Positions 44,158 to 47,971 of a DNA stretch of 47,971 bases are shown in pieces. The notes below the pieces were generated by a model. It did no database searches. It saw only the letters and a program-made list of their open reading frames with translations, and was not told the origin of the DNA. This stretch comes from Streptococcus mitis subsp. hohhotensis (GTDB lineage Bacteria > Bacillota > Bacilli > Lactobacillales > Streptococcaceae): positions 1-47,971 of the forward strand of contig NZ_JAIRCA020000016.1 of the NCBI RefSeq assembly GCF_020089495.2, read 5' to 3'. Numbering within the stretch: position 1 is the stretch's first letter; the number at the start of each line of letters is the position of its first letter. The translations under genes and the position numbers were made by a program.

Positions 44158-45916
44158 GTTCCAATTCCTCCTTCGATAGTTGTGAATAGGCAATTTCTTG
44201 GTAAACTTCGTTATTAGCTAGAAGTTCCTTGTGGGTGCCTTGTCCCGCGACTTTTCCTTGATCCAAGACCAAAATCAAATCTGCATCCATAATCGTTGAA
44301 ATACGCTGTGCGACAATGAGCTTGGTCATAGACTTGGTTTTCTCTGCTAGCTCTTGGCGTAGAACTCGGTCTGTCTTGTAATCCAAGGCTGAGAAGGAGT
44401 CATCAAAGATGAGGATTTCTGGCTTCCTAGCCAAGGCACGCGCAATAGCCAGACGCTGTCTTTGACCACCTGAGAAGTTGGTTCCTCCTTGGGCCACTTC
44501 TGACTCTAAGCCAGCTTCCTTGTCTTCGATAAAGTTCTTAGACTGGGCCAACTCCAAAGCCTGCCACATAGCTTTCTCACTAAGTGGTGTTTCTTGACTG
44601 CGTCCAAAATCTAAATTGCCCTTGACATCGCCTGAAAAGAGAACCGCTTTTTGAGGGATATAACCAACCTTGTTGCGCAACTCTTCCAAGTCATAGTCTT
44701 GAACATTGACACCATCCACCAGAATTTGCCCTACTGATACGTCGTAAAAACGTGGAATCAGATTGACCAGAGTTGATTTACCAGAACCAGTTGACCCAAT
44801 AAAGGCCACTGTTTGACCCGCTTCTGCTCTAAAGCTAACATTCTCAATAACCGCCTCCGAATTTGCCGCATAGCGGAAGGTCACATCCTTAAACTCGACC
44901 TGACCTTTGAGGTTTTCATCAGCCAGCTGCACTTGAGCAGGGTTTTGAATAGAAGAATGCAAATCTAAAACCTGGTTGATCCGCTTAGCAGAGACCAGAG
45001 TTCGGGGAAGAACGATGAAAAGTGCTCCCATGAGAAGGAAGCCCATGACAACCTGCATGGCATAAGACATGAAAACAACCATGTCACTAAAGAGAGGCAG
45101 ACGCTCTGTTGGAGCAGCATCGTTGATTACATAGGCTCCAATCCAGTAAATCGCCACACTCAAACCACTTGAAATCCCCATCATGATAGGATTCAAAATA
45201 GCCATAAGACGGTTGACAAACAAATTCAAGCGTGTCAATTCATCATTTGCTGCTGCAAATTTTTCATCTTGGTACTTTTCAGCATTGTAGGCACGAACAA
45301 CGCGAATACCTGTTAAACTTTCACGAGTGATACTGTTCAGTTTATCAGTCAGACTTTGAATCAAGGACTGTTTTGGGAAGGCTAGCGTCATCAAAACGGT
45401 CGTCATCAAAACATTGACAATCACTGCCACAAGTACGGCCCAGAGCCAGTATTCTGAATGACCTAAAATCTTCCCGATAGCCCAGATAGCCATAATCGGA
45501 CCACGCGTAACTACTTGCAAGCCCATGGTAATCAACATCTGAACCTGAGTAATGTCATTGGTGGTACGAGTTAGGAGACTGGGAATAGAGAATTTCTTAA
45601 TCTCTGTCTGCGAGTAATCCAAAACTCGGTTAAAAATATCACTTCTCAGCCTACTAGTATAAGAAGCGGCCACTCTGGACGCAAAAAATCCAACTGCAAC
45701 TGCGGACAAGAAGGCCAGAAAGGACATTCCCACCATCATACCTGCTGGCTGCCATAACTCATCCAAGTTGGTTCCCTGAGTTCCAAGCAAATCAGTGATT
45801 TTAGAGATATAGGTCGGTACTTCCAACTCTAGGTAGACCGAAAAGCAGGTAAAGAGAATGGCTAGTAAAATCATCCCCCATTCTTTTCTACTAATTCTTT
45901 TGGCTAATTTCTTCAT
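44147..45916 (-). CDS. ABC exporter half-transporter (non-canonical Walker B subunit)
   Basis: The 589 residues have a six-segment membrane domain (about 15-320) and an ATPase domain with Walker A GSTGSGKST, signature FSGGQRQR and Walker B ILIFDDSFSALD. In Walker B the catalytic Glu is replaced by Asp. With the partner's LSVGQ signature this makes one degenerate and one consensus ATP site, as in known heterodimeric multidrug exporters. Its start overlaps the MarR gene by 26 bp, so all three genes form one operon under the MarR operator region. Confidence 0.9.
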   Translation of the reverse strand: MKKLAKRISRKEWGMILLAILFTCFSVYLELEVPTYISKITDLLGTQGTNLDELWQPAGMMVGMSFLAFLSAVAVGFFASRVAASYTSRLRSDIFNRVLDYSQTEIKKFSIPSLLTRTTNDITQVQMLITMGLQVVTRGPIMAIWAIGKILGHSEYWLWAVLVAVIVNVLMTTVLMTLAFPKQSLIQSLTDKLNSITRESLTGIRVVRAYNAEKYQDEKFAAANDELTRLNLFVNRLMAILNPIMMGISSGLSVAIYWIGAYVINDAAPTERLPLFSDMVVFMSYAMQVVMGFLLMGALFIVLPRTLVSAKRINQVLDLHSSIQNPAQVQLADENLKGQVEFKDVTFRYAANSEAVIENVSFRAEAGQTVAFIGSTGSGKSTLVNLIPRFYDVSVGQILVDGVNVQDYDLEELRNKVGYIPQKAVLFSGDVKGNLDFGRSQETPLSEKAMWQALELAQSKNFIEDKEAGLESEVAQGGTNFSGGQRQRLAIARALARKPEILIFDDSFSALDYKTDRVLRQELAEKTKSMTKLIVAQRISTIMDADLILVLDQGKVAGQGTHKELLANNEVYQEIAYSQLSKEELEHGK

Positions 45917-46361
45917 TATCTCCTCCTATTCTCTTGATATTTTCCTGTAGTTGAGCAAGGACTTTCTCAAAAATCAGTAATTCATCTTCATCAATGCCTT
46001 CCATCAACTGCTTGTCTATTCGTTCAAAAAAGGCCTTAACCTCTTGCATCTGAGAACGTGCTTTGTCCGTCAAACGAACAAATTTTGCCCGCTTATCGCT
46101 AGGACTCGCCTCCAATTCCACCAAACCATTTTGCACCATACGCTTGACCAAATTACTAGCAACAGACTTGGTAATATTGAGTTCCTGCTCTATATCTTTA
46201 ATCAAGACCAAGTCTTGGTTTTTCTCACGATTATCCAAAAAACGAACAACCTGACCTTGAGGCCCACCCATAAATTCAATACCACAACGTTTGGCTTCCT
46301 TTTGCACCATCAGGTGAATCTGATGACCAAAACGCTTAAAGACTAACATCGGTTTATCCAT
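45891..46361 (-). CDS. MarR-family transcriptional regulator
   Basis: The 156 residues have a winged helix-turn-helix core (about 55-110) with IEQELNITKSVASNLVKRMVQNGLVELEASPSDKR, where the D-K-R of the wing is characteristic of the family. Helical dimerisation segments lie at both ends. It is the first gene of MarR-ABC-ABC, so it most likely represses the exporter until a ligand is present. Three similar 16-bp inverted repeats over its promoter are probable binding sites. The start has AAAGGAG upstream. Confidence 0.92.
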   Translation of the reverse strand: MDKPMLVFKRFGHQIHLMVQKEAKRCGIEFMGGPQGQVVRFLDNREKNQDLVLIKDIEQELNITKSVASNLVKRMVQNGLVELEASPSDKRAKFVRLTDKARSQMQEVKAFFERIDKQLMEGIDEDELLIFEKVLAQLQENIKRIGGDNEEISQKN

Positions 46362-46388
46362 ACTAACTCCTTTCTAACCATCACATTT

Positions 46389-46476
46389 AGTTCTCCTAGG
46401 AACTAAATAAGTTTCCGTGAGAACTATTTTACCACTTTGAAAAGAGATGTCAAGAAAGAAAGTTTCCAAGAGAACT
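46389..46476 (-). promoter_or_regulatory. Three 16-bp inverted-repeat operators of the MarR-ABC operon
   Basis: AGTTCTCCTAGGAACT (46389-46404), AGTTTCCGTGAGAACT (46410-46425) and AGTTTCCAAGAGAACT (46461-46476) share AGTT-N8-AACT. The first two are 21 bp apart, two helical turns. The second abuts the -10 and the third lies just upstream of the -35. Confidence 0.8.
46426..46453 (-). promoter_or_regulatory. Promoter of the MarR-ABC operon
   Basis: A -35 TTGACA (46453-46448) and a -10 TAAAAT (46431-46426) with a 16-bp spacer lie on the minus strand between operators 2 and 3. Confidence 0.75.
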
Positions 46477-46489
46477 ATTTTTTTGATTT

Positions 46490-46524
46490 AAAAAATCCCA
46501 AGTGATTTTTTCACTTAGGATCAT
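46490..46524 (-). terminator. Intrinsic terminator after yebC
   Basis: ATCC-AAGTGA and TCACTT-GGAT (about 46496-46524) form a stem followed on the minus strand by TTTTTTAAATC. Confidence 0.8.
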
Positions 46525-46539
46525 GTTCTCTAGGTTAAA

Positions 46540-47256
46540 TTAGAACCCGTCTACGTTCGTATAAATCTTTTGTACGTCTTCGTCGTCCTCAAGAACGCTG
46601 TAAAGTTTTTCAAAGGTTTCAAGGTCATCCCCTAACAATTCTACTTCTGACTGAGGAATCATTTCCAATTCAGTCACTTGGAATTCTTCGATACCTGACT
46701 CACGAAGGGCAACGATAGCCTTATGAAGGTCAGTTGGAGCTGTGTAAACAGTGATTGTTCCTTCTTCTGCTTCTACATCATCCACATCCACATCTGCTTC
46801 TAACAATTGCTCAAAGACTGCGTCCGCATCTTCACCTGCAAATACAATAACACCCTTGTTATCGAAGAGGTATGAAACCGAACCTGAAGCGCCCATGTTT
46901 CCGCCATTTTTACCAAAAGCTGCACGGACATTAGCCGCTGTACGGTTGACGTTTGAAGTCAAGGTATCAACGATTAGCATTGAACCGTTTGGTCCAAAAC
47001 CTTCGTAACGTCCTTCTGTAAAGGTTTCGTCTGTGTTTCCTTTTGCTTTATCAATCGCTTTATCGATAACGTGTTTTGGCACTTGGGCTTGTTTGGCACG
47101 GTCGATAACGAATTTCAAAGCAGTGTTTGATTCTGGGTCTGGATCACCTTTCTTAGCTGCTACATAGATTTCTACACCAAATTTTGCATATACTTTAGAG
47201 TTAGCTCCATCTTTAGCCGTTTTCTTGGCTACGATATTGGCCCATTTACGTCCCAT
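46540..47256 (-). CDS. yebC: YebC/PmpR-family protein
   Basis: This 238-residue cytoplasmic protein begins [20 protein letters not shown], typical of the Firmicutes branch. Family motifs include [14 protein letters not shown] (about 59-72), YEGFGPNG (about 84-91) and [23 protein letters not shown] (about 108-130). It is annotated as a transcriptional regulator; recent work on the family also supports a translation role at difficult peptide sequences, so the regulatory name should be taken lightly. It is monocistronic with its own promoter and terminator. Confidence 0.95.
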   Translation of the reverse strand: MGRKWANIVAKKTAKDGANSKVYAKFGVEIYVAAKKGDPDPESNTALKFVIDRAKQAQVPKHVIDKAIDKAKGNTDETFTEGRYEGFGPNGSMLIVDTLTSNVNRTAANVRAAFGKNGGNMGASGSVSYLFDNKGVIVFAGEDADAVFEQLLEADVDVDDVEAEEGTITVYTAPTDLHKAIVALRESGIEEFQVTELEMIPQSEVELLGDDLETFEKLYSVLEDDEDVQKIYTNVDGF

Positions 47257-47291
47257 TAGGAATCTCCTTTTTTCACATTTTAATCTTCCTT

Positions 47292-47297
47292 ATTATA
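47292..47297 (-). promoter_or_regulatory. Extended -10 promoter of yebC
   Basis: The minus strand reads TGTTATAAT, an extended -10, with only a weak TGAAAA at the -35 position. Confidence 0.5.
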
Positions 47298-47339
47298 ACA
47301 CAAGTTTTTTCGATTTTCACTAAAGGAAATGGATTTTAT

Positions 47340-47738
47340 TCAGTAAATCAAGCTAGGATGACACTTTTGCCGCCAAGATGGCCTTGCCTTTCTATCTTTA
47401 TCAACATTCAAAAAACAAACTAGACCATTATCTGCAAATAGAAAGTTTCAGCCAAGTTTGACAAAGTCCGCTCAAGCTACTGTTTTGAGGTTGTAGATAT
47501 AAGCGACAAAAACAATCATACTGCAGCTTTTGTTGACAGTCTACTCCAGACATATCATAGTTCAAGTAAATACTTTGAAATTCAACAGTTCTTATAGGCA
47601 CTATTGTATTCTAAGAAATCAATAGAAGAGTTTCTAAACAAAACCATAATTTATATGTTCCCGAAACAGAAATTTATGTTCTTTTTGATTTCACATGATA
47701 CTGAAATTAGACTAGTACACTGGCACTTCTAAAACAAG
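47340..47738. other. Non-coding stretch with a decayed BOX fragment
   Basis: About 47447-47512 contains GCTCAAGCTACTGTTTTGAGGTTG-like sequence and flanks that match the centre of the BOX elements, but the termini are not recognisable. The rest of the stretch has no supported ORF or RNA structure. It lies between yebC and an insertion sequence. Confidence 0.5.
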
Positions 47739-47740
47739 CA

Positions 47741-47795
47741 AAAGGTAGCTAATCCCCTGTATAGCAAGGAGTTTCACTACCCTTTTTACTTTTTT
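47741..47795 (+). terminator. Terminator-like hairpin left of the insertion sequence
   Basis: AAAGGTAG (47741-47748) and CTACCCTTT (47777-47785) form an outer stem, with CCCC and GGAG pairing inside, followed by TTTACTTTTTT. No gene upstream on this strand is visible, so it may shield the insertion sequence from transcription or be a leftover. Confidence 0.45.
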
Positions 47796-47845
47796 GGCTC
47801 TATAATATTTGTAGTGGGTAAATCCCCTATGGATATTATGGAGCC
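47796..47845 (+). repeat. Hairpin at the left end of the insertion sequence
   Basis: GGCTCTATAATAT (47796-47808) and ATATTATGGAGCC (47833-47845) are complementary except for one position, with TAG-GGG and CCCCTA pairing in between. In RNA read from outside the element this would form a stable structure upstream of the transposase. Confidence 0.75.
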
Positions 47846-47917
47846 GATTTTGTTGTAGAAAAAAGTCCCATAAGATCTATAATGAAAAGCGACCAAACCA
47901 TCATTAGAAAGAATCAT

Positions 47918-47971
47918 ATGGAACAATTACATTTTATCACAAAACTACTCGATATTAAAGACCCTAATATC
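47918..47971 (+). CDS. ISL3-family transposase, first 18 codons (partial)
   Basis: The frame opens MEQLHFITKLLDIKDPNI and runs off the window. I recognise this as the usual N-terminus of IS1167/ISL3-type transposases (DDE type) in streptococci. Nothing of the zinc-ribbon or catalytic region is visible, so activity cannot be assessed. Its start lies 122 bases inside the element. Confidence 0.8.
   Translation, partial: MEQLHFITKLLDIKDPNI

Larger units (their letters stand above)
47796..47971 (+). mobile_element. ISL3-family (IS1167-like) insertion sequence, left end (partial)
   Basis: The element starts at GGCTCTATAATATTTG, followed by TAGTGGGT, which fits the left inverted repeat of ISL3-type elements of mitis-group streptococci. 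The transposase start follows 122 bases later. The right end is beyond the window, so completeness and target duplication cannot be judged. Confidence 0.8.

Overview
The window looks like chromosome of a mitis-group Streptococcus (S. mitis, S. oralis, S. pneumoniae or a close relative). The reasons are the protein sequences themselves, BOX-type intergenic repeats (one with three exact 45-bp boxB-like units), the left end of an ISL3-family (IS1167-like) element, a YSIRK-type surface-protein signal, and gene order resembling the pneumococcal pap2-ecf-trk-pfl-dinB-uppP-glnPQ-ilv-rpmB stretch read backwards. Most genes are on the minus strand. Those on the plus strand are trkA-trkH, dinB, glnPH-glnQ and the IS transposase at the right end.

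Left part (1-7500): the N-terminal 618 residues of a large wall-anchored protein, cut by the window start; the pheS-GNAT-pheT operon behind a phenylalanine T-box leader; then a ParB-fold gene overlapping a second GNAT gene.

Accessory island (about 7527-13175): a compact quorum-sensing lanthipeptide locus on the minus strand. It runs from a TprA/PlcR-type HTH-TPR regulator to a 45-aa secreted Phr-like peptide gene with a strong promoter, then a 32-aa lanthipeptide precursor, a lyase-kinase-cyclase lanthipeptide synthetase, and an MFS exporter. The two small peptide genes are too short for ordinary ORF calling. The island is bracketed by a direct repeat of about 77 bp that is the 3' end of the neighbouring PAP2 phosphatase gene: intact on the right, a pseudogene scrap on the left.

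Middle (13176-23100): PAP2 and ribU, with ribU behind an FMN riboswitch that has a very long internal helix; trmL behind a structured leader that fits the 23S-methyl RNA motif; a dedicated ECF transporter (EcfT, a double ATPase EcfA, an S component) coupled to a SAM hydrolase-type enzyme; and trkA-trkH potassium uptake. From 23100 to 32100: pflB, dinB, uppP, a DUF2207 membrane protein and the glnPH-glnQ amino-acid ABC transporter.

Right part (32200-47971): a small orphan protein gene; an 830-bp gap holding a possible relic of a type I (Fst-like) toxin; ilvA and ilvBNC, the latter with a CodY-like box; asp23-like and fakA; rpmB; a LytTR regulator with a LiaF-like membrane protein; a second PAP2 gene; a MarR-controlled heterodimeric ABC exporter whose promoter carries three matching 16-bp operators; yebC; and the left end of an ISL3-family insertion sequence.

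The most interesting unit is the island, a self-contained signal-to-bacteriocin circuit. The precursor has an unusual tandem C-x-x-T core. The synthetase, despite its class III-like architecture, keeps the full Cys/Cys-His zinc-ligand set expected of class IV enzymes.
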